Source: an uncultured Fimbriimonadales bacterium
GTDB lineage: Bacteria > Armatimonadota > Fimbriimonadia > Fimbriimonadales > GBS-DC
Direction: 5' to 3'
Length of the DNA: 23,139 nucleotides
NCBI GenBank assembly: GCA_937934465.1
Contig: CALGZO010000096.1
Coordinates: forward strand, 1 to 23,139
A model generated the notes under the pieces. It was not told the origin of the DNA, ran no database searches, and was given only the letters and a program-made list of their open reading frames with translations. Each line of letters begins with the position of its first letter. Within the stretch, counting starts at the first letter, position 1. Of the stretch, positions 6,144 through 14,952 are shown in pieces. The translations under genes were made by a program, and so were the position numbers.

Positions 6144-9128
6144 ATGAGGCAGGCGCAGACAGGCGGTTTGGTTCCCCGAATAGAGATTCAAGTGCGCCCT
6201 GGCGCGGAGTCGGGCGTATTGACTCAATCGGTGCGGTCGCGCGTGGAGGGCAACGCGCGGCTGATTGGCAACGGCGGCAGCGCGACCTACAGCGTGCGCG
6301 TGCTGGGCGGTATGGACATCGCGATACGCCTCACAGCCTCTGGCGAGGGTCAGGTGCGTATCCGCACGCAGGCAGGCGGGCTACTTGCGCGTCCCATCCG
6401 CGGCGGCGTCAACACCCTCAACTTGACCACGCGCGCGCCGCTCAATCCGCCCGTGCAGACCGTGCAGGTGATTGTGGAGGCGGCGCGACAGCGACAGGCG
6501 CGACTCTACGCGCTGGAGATTCTCGCGACCGATCGAGACGAAGACCGCGACGGCGTCGGGGACGGCGTGGAACGCTTACTGGGCGCGCCTGCGAACGCCC
6601 TGCGTCCGACCGTTCCCGCCACGCCCCGCAGCTGCTACCAGACGGGCGCGGACTATAGCCCCCGACTGGACTTGGCGACCGACGCCGTGATGGTTCACAG
6701 TTTAGACCCTGCGCGTTTGGCGCAGTGGAGAGCGCGCGGCTATCCCGTCTTCGCGATGGGCGCGTTCCGCGATTACCTGCCCTATGTGGAGGCGCACCCA
6801 CACGCCGTGCAACGCCGCCAAGACGGCGAGCCGCTGAGCATCGAGGGCAGCTTCTACCTGACGCCCACGCCCGAACGCACCGAGACGCTCATTCGGCAGT
6901 ACCTGCAGGCGTTGGAGGCGGGCGCGGACGCCGTGTGCCCTGAAGAGCCTGAATACTGGGCAGACGCTGGCTACGAGGAGGCGTTCCGTGCGCTCTATGA
7001 AGCGCGGCTCGGACGCCCTTGGCAGCCCCCCCACGAATCGCACGACGCCCGCTGGCGCGCCGACCGCCTGAAAGCGCAACTGATGAGCGAAGCCGTCCAC
7101 GCCATCCTCAACGCCGCGCGCGCCTACAAACCCAGCGCGAAGCGCATGGTCGCCCTGCATAGCCCGCTCAACTACGCCCTGTGGCGCATCTGCCTGATGC
7201 ACCACGCGCTGATTTACGAGAACAACGCGCCCGTAGATGAAATCATCGGGCAGGTCTGGTCCGACACGGTGCGCACGCCGATACCCTACGACGGCGAGTA
7301 CCAAGCCGAGCCGTTCGCGACCGCGTATCTGGAGTACGCCTCGCTGGCAGGGCTGACGCAAGGGTCGGGCAAGCGGCTCTGGTTCCTGTGCGACCCGCTG
7401 AGCGACACGCCGAACCGTCCGATAGCCGAGCATCAGCAGTTCTACTTCAACACGCTGGTCGCTGCGCTGATGTTCCCTGAGGCGACGGGCTACGAGGTAT
7501 TGCCTTGGCCCGAGCGGATTTTCGGCGTCGCGCCCGCCGAGTATGCGACGGTGGTTCTCAGCGCGGCGCGCGCGTGCGAGGCGATAGCGCAGCAGCCGTC
7601 GGTGACGCTGGACGCAGGCGTCGAGGGGATTGGCATGCTCTTCAGCGACTCGATGAGCGTGATGCGCGGCGCGCCTGAGCTTGCCCCTGTCGAGGATATG
7701 ATGACGCTGGGCGCGTCGCTGGTGAACGCGGGCGTGCCTGTGAGCTTGCACTCGCTGCAGCGACTGCCCGAACAGCCCCTACCGCGCTCCCTGCGGATGC
7801 TCATTTGGACGCCTGAGAGCGTGAAACCCATGCGTGAGGCGGAACACCGTGCGCTCGCCGAGTGGGTGCAGGCAGGCGGCTGGCTGACGATTGTGGGCGG
7901 CGTGAACGGCTACGACGCCCTACCCGAGGCGCCGTGGCGACAGGCAGGCGCGCCCACGCCCATCCACTGGCTGATGCAGACGCTGGGCAAACCGATCGAC
8001 CTGCAGCCCATCCCGCCCGAACCTGCGCCTGCCGACGCTTGGCGCACGCTCGGCGTTCACGGCGCGGAGCCTGCGCAAGGCGTCTTCAACCGACGCTGGG
8101 TGGATATCGACCTGCGCGAGTTCGCAGGTCAGACGGTCTACATCAAGTTCAGCGACAGCCGTCCCGACACGGGTTGGGGCGCGCTGCTGCGTCAGGCGCG
8201 TCTGGAGGCGGACGGTAAAGCCATCGCCGCGTTCTATACAGGCTCGCCCGCCGAGAGCCTCTTCCTGCACGCCCACCACAAGAGCCGTCTGAACGCCAAC
8301 GGCGAGCGGTTCGCCGACTACGATGCATGGTTCGTGTATCGGTTTCCCCTGCCACAGGCGCGCTCGATAGTGTTGCGACTGGAGCTGGCGCAGGAGTGGC
8401 AGTTGCAGCTCAGCACGCAGCCGCCCTATCGGGAGCATCAGGTGCTGCCCGTGCGCTCCGATTTGCCGCGTATCAGCCTGCGCAACGATGAGATGCTCAC
8501 GCGCTACGAGCAGCCCGACGCGGAGCCGTTTTACACTTATGAGGGCGCGCCTGTGGGCGTCAGCGTGCGCGTGGGGCGCGGCGGCGTCGCGCTGCTGGGC
8601 GTGTCGGGCAGGGCGTTCGGCAACACGCAAGGCGGCGCACGCGACTGGCGCGCCATCGTGCAGTATCTGTGTGGGCTGGCGAACCTCCGCTATCGCGAAC
8701 GCGCCCGAATCGTGGCGCGCCGGGGCGACTGGGTCGCCGCCTACGGCACTTACCGCGCCATCGCCCTGCGTGGAACCTACTTGGACGCGCTGGACCCGCG
8801 CCTGCCTATCCTCACCGACCCCGCCCTGACGCCTCGAACCCCGCGACTGCTGCTGCAGGTCGACAACCGCCTCCGCAGCGCAGGGCTACTCCACACCAAC
8901 GCGCAGACGCTCCTGCGCCACGAGACGGGTGGGCAACTCGCCTACTTGGTACGCGGTCCCGAAGGGGTGAACGGCGTAGCGCGGTTCAGCCTGCGCAATC
9001 TCAAGGGTCAAGCGAGCCTCACCGATACTCTGGGCAATCCGCTGCCGCTGAACGCCGAACGCGAGGGCGCAACCCTGCTCGTGCGCTGGAATCTGCACCC
9101 CGACGGGCAAATCCTCACAGTGCGGTAG
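6144..9128 (+). CDS. Large glycoside-hydrolase-like protein, GH42-style C-terminal domain
   Basis: A 994-residue protein probably acting on a glycan, though I cannot fix the substrate. After an N-terminal beta-rich region (about 10-125) comes a calcium-binding-type motif DRDEDRDGVGDG at about 130-141. Residues about 175-480 look like a TIM barrel, with possible catalytic acids in CPEEPEYW (265-272) and later DGEYQAEPF. Residues about 495-590 (LFSDSMSVMRG, then LAEWVQAGGWLTIVGG) resemble the glutamine-amidotransferase-like domain of GH42 beta-galactosidases. A beta-sandwich-like section (about 640-780) and further beta-rich C-terminal sequence follow. The frame is open back to 5889 over the end of dnaA, but the promoter just before 6144 and the overlap with dnaA argue for this start. 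No signal peptide is visible from this start. Its end overlaps the convergent FAH gene by 14 bases. Confidence 0.75.
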   Translation: MRQAQTGGLVPRIEIQVRPGAESGVLTQSVRSRVEGNARLIGNGGSATYSVRVLGGMDIAIRLTASGEGQVRIRTQAGGLLARPIRGGVNTLNLTTRAPLNPPVQTVQVIVEAARQRQARLYALEILATDRDEDRDGVGDGVERLLGAPANALRPTVPATPRSCYQTGADYSPRLDLATDAVMVHSLDPARLAQWRARGYPVFAMGAFRDYLPYVEAHPHAVQRRQDGEPLSIEGSFYLTPTPERTETLIRQYLQALEAGADAVCPEEPEYWADAGYEEAFRALYEARLGRPWQPPHESHDARWRADRLKAQLMSEAVHAILNAARAYKPSAKRMVALHSPLNYALWRICLMHHALIYENNAPVDEIIGQVWSDTVRTPIPYDGEYQAEPFATAYLEYASLAGLTQGSGKRLWFLCDPLSDTPNRPIAEHQQFYFNTLVAALMFPEATGYEVLPWPERIFGVAPAEYATVVLSAARACEAIAQQPSVTLDAGVEGIGMLFSDSMSVMRGAPELAPVEDMMTLGASLVNAGVPVSLHSLQRLPEQPLPRSLRMLIWTPESVKPMREAEHRALAEWVQAGGWLTIVGGVNGYDALPEAPWRQAGAPTPIHWLMQTLGKPIDLQPIPPEPAPADAWRTLGVHGAEPAQGVFNRRWVDIDLREFAGQTVYIKFSDSRPDTGWGALLRQARLEADGKAIAAFYTGSPAESLFLHAHHKSRLNANGERFADYDAWFVYRFPLPQARSIVLRLELAQEWQLQLSTQPPYREHQVLPVRSDLPRISLRNDEMLTRYEQPDAEPFYTYEGAPVGVSVRVGRGGVALLGVSGRAFGNTQGGARDWRAIVQYLCGLANLRYRERARIVARRGDWVAAYGTYRAIALRGTYLDALDPRLPILTDPALTPRTPRLLLQVDNRLRSAGLLHTNAQTLLRHETGGQLAYLVRGPEGVNGVARFSLRNLKGQASLTDTLGNPLPLNAEREGATLLVRWNLHPDGQILTVR

Positions 9129-10026
9129 TAGACGCTTGCACCCGATTGCGCAGCACGCCGATGCCCTCCGCCTCGAGTTCGACCACATCGCCCGGCTGGA
9201 GCCACGGGTAGGCTCCGTCGGGGTACTCCAGTAGGCAGCCGCCGCCGACCGTGCCTGAGCCAATCACATCGCCCACCTGCAGGCGCGTATCGCGTGAAGC
9301 GTGCGCAATCATCTCGGCGAAAGTCCAATACATCTCGCCTGCGCTGGCGTTAGTAATCTCCTGTCCATTCACGCGGGCGCGCAGGCGCATATCCCAACGG
9401 CTGCCGTGGTCGGGGTCGGGCGTGCGCCAGGCGTCGAGCTCGTCAGGCGTCACTACCCACGGTCCCAGCGAGGTGGCGAAGTCCTTGCCTTTGGCGGGTC
9501 CCAGCCCGATGCTCATCTCGCGGCGCTGGATGTCGCGTGCGCTCCAGTCGTTCATCAGCGTGAAGCCTGCGATAGCGGCTTCGGCGTCCGCGAGGCTCCA
9601 GTCGCCGCCTGCGCGTCCGATGATGACGGCGAGCTCCAATTCGAAATCGAGCGCGTCGGTCGCAGCGGGCTTGCGCACAGGTTGCTCGTGCCCCACGAGG
9701 CAGGCGGGATTAGAGAAGTAGAAAGCGGGGAACTCGTACCATGCGTCGGGCGGCGCGTCGTAGCCGCGTTTGCGCCGCGCGTTGCGCACATGCGCCTCGA
9801 AGGCGTAGAAGTCGCGCAGGCTCGGCGGAACCAGAATCGGTGGGCAGTAGCGCGCGGGCGTGATTGGCTCGCCCAGGCGCGTCAGGCGCGCCGCGCGCTC
9901 CGATTCGGGCAGATGGAGCCACTCCAGAAAGTCGCGGCAGCCCGCCACACGCCGCCACGAACCGTCGCGCCAGACCGTTAGACACGGCGGCGCATCGGGA
10001 GCGGATTGCACCGTGGCGAAGCGCAT
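9115..10026 (-). CDS. Fumarylacetoacetate hydrolase family protein
   Basis: A 303-residue member of the FAH superfamily, metal-dependent hydrolases or decarboxylases that cleave or decarboxylate diketo acids in aromatic and amino-acid catabolism. The metal site is visible as DFELELAVIIG (Glu129, Glu131) and MNDWSARDIQ (Asp160), with the active-site lysine region GPAKGKDFATSLGPW (179-181). The segment SLRDFYAFEAHVRNARRKRG resembles the lid region of fumarylacetoacetase-type proteins, and IGSGTVGGGCLLEY is the conserved C-terminal loop. It begins three bases after greA on the same strand, so the two are probably co-transcribed. No other tyrosine or homogentisate pathway gene is in view, so the substrate is open. 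Confidence 0.9.
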   Translation of the reverse strand: MRFATVQSAPDAPPCLTVWRDGSWRRVAGCRDFLEWLHLPESERAARLTRLGEPITPARYCPPILVPPSLRDFYAFEAHVRNARRKRGYDAPPDAWYEFPAFYFSNPACLVGHEQPVRKPAATDALDFELELAVIIGRAGGDWSLADAEAAIAGFTLMNDWSARDIQRREMSIGLGPAKGKDFATSLGPWVVTPDELDAWRTPDPDHGSRWDMRLRARVNGQEITNASAGEMYWTFAEMIAHASRDTRLQVGDVIGSGTVGGGCLLEYPDGAYPWLQPGDVVELEAEGIGVLRNRVQASTTAL

Positions 10027-10029
10027 CGC

Positions 10030-10518
10030 TTACTTGCGTATCTCCAGAATACGCAGGCGCACATCGCCCTTCGGCAGATGGACCGTCACCTCGTCGCCCA
10101 CCTTGTAGCCAATCAATGCACTGGCGAGCGGGGCTTGGTAAGAAACCTTGTGGTGTTCGGGGTCAGCCTCCGTGGCGCCCACAATCCGAAACTCGCGCGG
10201 CTCGCCCGTGTGGACATCTTCCACCTTCACATACGAGCCGACGCCCACATAATCGGTCGGGATGTCTTGCTCGCGGATAATCGTCGCGCTCTGCAGGATG
10301 CCCCGAATCTCTTGGATACGCGACTCCACATACGCTTGGTCGCTCTTAAGGCTCTCCAGCTCGGTGTCTTCTGCGCTGAACTCGCCATGTTCCTTATGCG
10401 CTCGGAACGCCTCGGCGATGCGCATGCGCTCTACCGTCTGCAAACGGCGCAGCTCCGACTCCAGATGCTTGAAGCCTTCCTCTGTCAGATAGATACGGTC
10501 GGGTTCAAAGTGCGTCAT
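10030..10518 (-). CDS. greA: Transcription elongation factor GreA
   Basis: GreA enters the secondary channel of RNA polymerase and stimulates cleavage of backtracked RNA. The 162-residue protein has the usual N-terminal coiled coil (YLTEEGFKHLESELRRL to about residue 80) and a C-terminal FKBP-like domain with VGVGSYVKVEDV, EHHKVSYQAPLASALIGYKVGDEV and ending RILEI. The coiled-coil tip reads GEFSAEDTEL (45-54) where most GreA proteins have GDLSENAEY: the catalytic-tip Asp is replaced by Glu46 and one residue is inserted before Glu50. A strong ribosome binding site GAGGAGGAG precedes the ATG. It leads a two-gene unit with the FAH-family gene. Confidence 0.94.
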   Translation of the reverse strand: MTHFEPDRIYLTEEGFKHLESELRRLQTVERMRIAEAFRAHKEHGEFSAEDTELESLKSDQAYVESRIQEIRGILQSATIIREQDIPTDYVGVGSYVKVEDVHTGEPREFRIVGATEADPEHHKVSYQAPLASALIGYKVGDEVTVHLPKGDVRLRILEIRK

Positions 10519-10675
10519 CGCAGTCTCCTCCTCAAAAGGCGGTATGCTTGATATGGCTAATACGCAGGTTATTCCACAAAGGTTCCCCTGTGAGACGACA
10601 ATTATTCGAGGTACTGGCTACGATTCCTGCCGCTGCGTTGCAGATAGCAGGAAAGTTCTCGCGTTGTGCGAACCA

Positions 10676-10681
10676 TAGTGT
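10676..10681 (+). promoter_or_regulatory. Candidate -10 box of the cyclic-di-AMP receptor gene
   Basis: TAGTGT fits TANNNT and ends seven bases before ATG 10689, and no ribosome binding site is present. No clear -35 was found. The 170-base gap between greA and this gene holds the greA ribosome binding site and two copies of GTTATTCC (10568 and 10680); otherwise I see nothing in it. Confidence 0.35.
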
Positions 10682-10688
10682 TATTCCG

Positions 10689-11018
10689 ATGAAACTGGTG
10701 ATTGCGGTGATTCACAATCGGGACAAGGGGCGCGTGGTGGACGCCTTGCTGGAGAGCCAGTTCAAGTTCACGCAGGTCGCCTCTACGGGCGGTTTTCTGC
10801 GCGAGGGCAACACCACGCTGCTGATAGGCGTCGAGGACGCGCTGCTGGAGGAGCTGCTGCGCCTGCTGGAGCGCAACTGCCGCACGCGCGAGCAGTATGT
10901 GAACCCGATGCCGCCCGACGCCGCGCCGATTGGAACCTTCCTGCCGACCCCCATCGCCGTGGAAGTGGGCGGCGCAGTGGTGTTCGTGCTGAATGTGGAG
11001 CGATTCGAACGGTTCTGA
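10689..11018 (+). CDS. Cyclic-di-AMP receptor, DarA/PstA PII-like family
   Basis: A 109-residue PII-like protein of the family once called DUF970, known in Firmicutes as DarA or PstA, which binds cyclic di-AMP as a trimer and is thought to signal to other proteins. It has the full pattern: MKLVIAVIHNRD at the N-terminus, the T-loop motif STGGFLREGNTTLLIGVED, a Pro-rich segment, and the closing strand VGGAVVFVLNVERFERF. An open frame extends back to 10548, but the family's N-terminus matches the ATG at 10689 exactly. No ribosome binding site precedes it. Its presence implies cyclic-di-AMP signalling in this organism. The GH2 gene begins 44 bases after its stop and may share the transcript. Confidence 0.95.
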   Translation: MKLVIAVIHNRDKGRVVDALLESQFKFTQVASTGGFLREGNTTLLIGVEDALLEELLRLLERNCRTREQYVNPMPPDAAPIGTFLPTPIAVEVGGAVVFVLNVERFERF

Positions 11019-11062
11019 ACCATGCAGGACTCCACGCCCCGAAACCGAACTCTCCTTGCCTG

Positions 11063-13774
11063 ATGACACGGATGGGACTGCTGATGGCAGGGATGGTTCT
11101 CGCCGCGCAGGTCGGCATGGCACAGCATCCGCGCCCCGACTTCGAACGGCGCGAGTGGCAATCACTCAACGGCGTCTGGGAGTTCCAGTTTGACCCCAAA
11201 GATGTCGGCGTAGAACAGAGCTGGCACAGCCTCTCCACGCCTTACGAGCGCACTATCCGAGTCCCCTACGGCTGGGAAAGTCAGCGGAGCGGGATTGGCG
11301 ACGCTACTTACAAAGGCGTCGCGTGGTATCGCCGCGAGTTCACGGTTCCTGCAGGCTGGCGCGGGCGGCGCGTGTGGCTCTGCTTCGGCGCGGTCGACCA
11401 CCACGCCGCCGTGTGGGTCAACGGGCAGCGCGTCGGCGAACACGAGGGCGGCTACTCCGAGTTCCGATTCGATATCACCCCCTATGTGCGCTTCGACCGC
11501 CCGAACACGCTGTCCGTGCGCGTGGAAGACCACACTGACCGCGAGACGCCGCTCGGCAAGCAAGTACCCGACTGGTACACCAGCGTCAGCGGCATCTGGC
11601 AGACCGTGTGGCTGGAGGCGACGGGCGCAGCGTGCATCCGCTATTTCAAAATCATCCCATTCGCCGACGAAGCGGGCGTTCCGACAGGCGTGGTGGAGTT
11701 TACGGTGGAGCTCGACCGCGAGGGGGTGCGCGAGCCGTTGCAGCTGGAGCTCCGCGCACGCGACCGCGCCTTCCCCACCCAGCGGTTCGGAGTGCTGGAA
11801 GCCGACGCCGAGAAGACCTTTCGGCTGATACTGGACAAGCCGCGCCTGTGGACGCCCGACAGCCCCCACCTCTACGAGTTCGAACTGCGCCTGCTCACTG
11901 CCGACGGCAAGCAGGTCTACGACGCCGTGCAAGGCTACTTCGGCGTGCGCGCCGTGCGCTGGGGCAAGTACGGCGACTCCGAATTCAGCTATGTGCTGCT
12001 CAACGGCAAGCCCATCTACCTGCGCGGCGCGTTAGACCAGTCCTACAATCCCGACGGTCTCTACACCGCGCCCGACGACGAGTTTCTGAAGCGCGATATC
12101 GAACTCGCCAAACGCGCGGGGTTCAACATGCTGCGCATCCACATCAAAGCCGACGAGCCGCGCAAGCTCTACTGGGCAGACAGGCTCGGCATGCTCATTC
12201 AAGCGGACATCCCTTGCTTCTTCACGCCCTCCGAGCGCGCCCGACGCCTGTTCGAGCAGACCCTGCGCGACCAAATCCGCCGCGACTACAACCACCCCAG
12301 CCTCATCATCTGGACGGTGTTCAACGAGGAGTGGGGCATCGGCAGGCTCTCGGAAGAGAACCGCGCCCACCGCGTCGACTGGACGCTACAAATGTATCGG
12401 CTGGCGAAGGAACTCGACCCCACACGCCTTGTGCAGGACAATACAGGCTGGGCGCATCTGGAGACCGACCTGAACTCGTTCCACTGGTACGGACGCAATG
12501 TCGACCTGTTCCGCCATCAGTTTCAGATTGTGAACCGCCAAGAGGTGGGCGTCGGCAAGCGATGGAACTATATCGACGGGCGCGTGAGCCGCGGCGAGCC
12601 ATTCATTAATAACGAGTACGGCTATCTCGCGGCGTTCGACGGCGACGGCGACTGGTCGTGGGGCGTCCTCGCGATGACCAACACGCTCCGCTGCATGGAC
12701 AAACTCGTCGGCTATGTCTACACCGAGCTGACCGACATCGAGTGGGAGCATAACGGCGTCTACAACTACGACCGCACCCCGAAAGAGTTCGGCTTCGACT
12801 TCTGGGCGGGCGGGATGAGCGTGCGCGACCTGTTCGCGGAGGACTTTTTGGCGATTGACCTGCCTGCGATTAAGCGCGCTTCGCCGAGCGAGACGGTGGA
12901 CGCGCCGATTCTGTTCAGCCACTACTCTGGCAGGTTCATTAGCAAGCCGTTCACGCTATTTTATCGGCTGGACATCATCGACGCGCTGGGCAATCGTCGG
13001 CGCGGGCAGGCGCAGCGCGTGGTGTTTCCCAGAACGCCTGCTTACAAGCTCACCCCACTCACGATTGCGCGCGTGCAGCTGCCCGATGAGCCGTGCTTGG
13101 CGACTTTGGTGGTGTGGGCGGAGGATTGGAACGGCGTCCGCATCCATACCAACTACACGCAGTGGCTGGTGGGGCTGGAGCAGCTGCCTGCGTTCGAGTT
13201 CAAGCGCGGGCGCGTGATTGTGCGTTTCCAGCCGACCGAGTATGTCGCCAGCGCGTTCAACCTGCAAAGCCAGCCCGATAAGCCGATTCGGGGCAAGCAC
13301 TGGGCGCGCGGGCACGGCTCGGTGGAGTACGCCGTGTCCATTCCCGAAGGCGTGTCGCTGAGCGAGGTGAAACGCATTCGCCTGCGGATGGAGGTAAGCG
13401 CGAAAGCAGGTCGCGAGAAAGTAGACTGGGCGCAGCGCGTCCACCCCGACGACTACCCCCAAACTGACGGCAAGAAGTATCCCTCGCGCGTGATTGTGGA
13501 GATTGCGGGCGAGCGCGTCGCAACTTGGGAGCTGCCCGACGACCCTGCCGACGCGCGGGGCGTGCTGTCGCACTGGGCGGGCGTCGAACGCGGTAGCTAC
13601 GGCTATCTCAAAGAGGCGACGCTGACGCTGAACCCCGTGCTACGCGCCCGAATCCAGCAAGAGCGGCAAATTCGCATCCGCCTAATCACGCCCCCCGACC
13701 TGCCCGGCGGAATCGCTATCTACGGCGCGTCGATGGGCTGCTACCCGATGGAGCCGACGCTGATTTTGGAGTAG
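11063..13774 (+). CDS. Secreted glycoside hydrolase family 2 enzyme
   Basis: A 903-residue retaining exo-glycosidase of the GH2 group (beta-galactosidase, glucuronidase or mannosidase-like; the substrate cannot be told). Residues 1-20 (MTRMGLLMAGMVLAAQVGMA) look like a signal peptide with cleavage before Gln21. The sugar-binding jelly roll spans about 25-190 (SLNGVWEFQFDP, WYRREFTVP, VSGIWQTVWLEATG), the immunoglobulin-like domain about 192-300, and the TIM barrel about 302-600. The acid/base is Glu422 in WTVFNEEWG and the nucleophile is probably Glu518 in FINNEYGY. About 300 further residues form beta-rich accessory domains without a family I recognise. The ATG at 11063 lacks a good ribosome binding site; ATG 11072 is an alternative. 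It may be expressed with the cyclic-di-AMP receptor gene upstream. Confidence 0.9.
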   Translation: MTRMGLLMAGMVLAAQVGMAQHPRPDFERREWQSLNGVWEFQFDPKDVGVEQSWHSLSTPYERTIRVPYGWESQRSGIGDATYKGVAWYRREFTVPAGWRGRRVWLCFGAVDHHAAVWVNGQRVGEHEGGYSEFRFDITPYVRFDRPNTLSVRVEDHTDRETPLGKQVPDWYTSVSGIWQTVWLEATGAACIRYFKIIPFADEAGVPTGVVEFTVELDREGVREPLQLELRARDRAFPTQRFGVLEADAEKTFRLILDKPRLWTPDSPHLYEFELRLLTADGKQVYDAVQGYFGVRAVRWGKYGDSEFSYVLLNGKPIYLRGALDQSYNPDGLYTAPDDEFLKRDIELAKRAGFNMLRIHIKADEPRKLYWADRLGMLIQADIPCFFTPSERARRLFEQTLRDQIRRDYNHPSLIIWTVFNEEWGIGRLSEENRAHRVDWTLQMYRLAKELDPTRLVQDNTGWAHLETDLNSFHWYGRNVDLFRHQFQIVNRQEVGVGKRWNYIDGRVSRGEPFINNEYGYLAAFDGDGDWSWGVLAMTNTLRCMDKLVGYVYTELTDIEWEHNGVYNYDRTPKEFGFDFWAGGMSVRDLFAEDFLAIDLPAIKRASPSETVDAPILFSHYSGRFISKPFTLFYRLDIIDALGNRRRGQAQRVVFPRTPAYKLTPLTIARVQLPDEPCLATLVVWAEDWNGVRIHTNYTQWLVGLEQLPAFEFKRGRVIVRFQPTEYVASAFNLQSQPDKPIRGKHWARGHGSVEYAVSIPEGVSLSEVKRIRLRMEVSAKAGREKVDWAQRVHPDDYPQTDGKKYPSRVIVEIAGERVATWELPDDPADARGVLSHWAGVERGSYGYLKEATLTLNPVLRARIQQERQIRIRLITPPDLPGGIAIYGASMGCYPMEPTLILE

Positions 13775-13779
13775 GCGCA

Positions 13780-14952
13780 CTATCGCTCCAGATAGCCCGT
13801 TATCACGCGCACGGCGCGTTCCAAGTCGGCTTCGCATACATGTTCCAGCGTGTCGGTGAGCCAGTGCCAGTTCGGGGGCAGTCCGGGTTCTTGCTCGCAC
13901 CAGAGCGCAACCGCTCGGTAGTTCCTTAGCAGGAACGGCAGCGCGTCGGTGTACGCGCCGGGCGGCGTTGCGCTCGGCTGCAGACGCCATTCGGGATGCT
14001 CCGCCGCGAGGCGTTCGAACCGCTGAATCAGCTCAGGGTGTGCGCGGGCGCGCGGGAGCATCGCCTCCGCCGTCAGGTAGCGCGGCTCGCCCAAGCCGAT
14101 GTGGTCTACAATCAGAAACTCGGCGTCGCGTAGCAGGTAGCCGTACTCGCGCTCGAAGGCGAACGCGCCGTTCGGTCTGCCCACCTCTTCGCAGCCTGTG
14201 AACACGCCCCAGACCTCCGTGTCGGGGAGGGGGTTCTGCGCGAGATGCTCCAGAATATGCAACACCGCAGCGGTTCCTGAGCCGTTGTCGTTGGCGCCCT
14301 GCACATAAGGCATCGCCCACTCGCGGTGGAGCAGGATGATTATGCCCTGCAGCGCGATTAGCCCGCCCAGCGTCATCGCTGCCCGCGTTAGGGGCGCAAG
14401 CCAAGCTGCGCCGAGCAGCGGCGTCAGCGCGAGCGCGACGGCGCATAGGGTGTGCAACGCCAGCGTCCCTGCTTGCAGCTGGAAGTTGCGCCCGAACGCG
14501 CGCGCCTGCTTCGGATGCCATAGGAGCGTGGCGCGTTGGGTGTCCAAGTGCGCCATCAGCACGACCGTGCGGCGCGGCGTCCGCTGCGCAGGCGCGACGG
14601 CTATCAAGTTCGCGCTCGCGCGTTGCGGACACAGGCGCGTGGCGTCCCAGCGTCCGCTGACCAAGCCCCAGAACATCGTCATCGCGCCTATGCTGAGCAA
14701 CGCGCCCAACGCCCACGCGCCGCTCGCGTCCTGCCAAGCCAACACGGCAGACGCTACAAACAGCAGCGAGACCATCAGCCACGGGCACGCCAGCGACGAC
14801 ACGCTTCGGAACGGCTGCTCAAACGCGGTCAGTCCGTGCGCGTGCAAGCGGCGGCTGAGGTAGGCGCGCAGGCGCGACTCGGCGTCGGTCGTGGCAGGGC
14901 GCGCGCCGAAAGTGTGGATGATTTCAGTGAGATTCGCGTAGGCAGTAGGCAT
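13780..14952 (-). CDS. Membrane-embedded M28-family zinc aminopeptidase
   Basis: A 390-residue protein with the two-zinc site of M28 peptidases: AHLDT (His135, Asp137), GANDNGSGTAAV (Asp222), TGCEEVG (Glu255-Glu256), VDHIGLG (Asp283) and His363 near NWHWLTDTLEHV. Unusually, the peptidase domain is interrupted by hydrophobic segments at about residues 56-72 and 77-98, and again at about 162-186 and 188-208, the second pair lying between two zinc ligands. It is likely anchored by four helices with the active site on one face of the membrane. The start overlaps the end of the upstream dehydrogenase-like gene by 29 bases, so expression is coupled. Its stop is five bases from that of the convergent GH2 gene. 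Substrate unknown. Confidence 0.85.
   Translation of the reverse strand: MPTAYANLTEIIHTFGARPATTDAESRLRAYLSRRLHAHGLTAFEQPFRSVSSLACPWLMVSLLFVASAVLAWQDASGAWALGALLSIGAMTMFWGLVSGRWDATRLCPQRASANLIAVAPAQRTPRRTVVLMAHLDTQRATLLWHPKQARAFGRNFQLQAGTLALHTLCAVALALTPLLGAAWLAPLTRAAMTLGGLIALQGIIILLHREWAMPYVQGANDNGSGTAAVLHILEHLAQNPLPDTEVWGVFTGCEEVGRPNGAFAFEREYGYLLRDAEFLIVDHIGLGEPRYLTAEAMLPRARAHPELIQRFERLAAEHPEWRLQPSATPPGAYTDALPFLLRNYRAVALWCEQEPGLPPNWHWLTDTLEHVCEADLERAVRVITGYLER

Noticed and set aside
11301..11327. GCGACGC...GCGTCGC inverted repeat resembling array family C
   Set aside because: It lies in the conserved GH2 coding sequence (GDATYKGVAWYR) and the arm match is short, so chance is likely.
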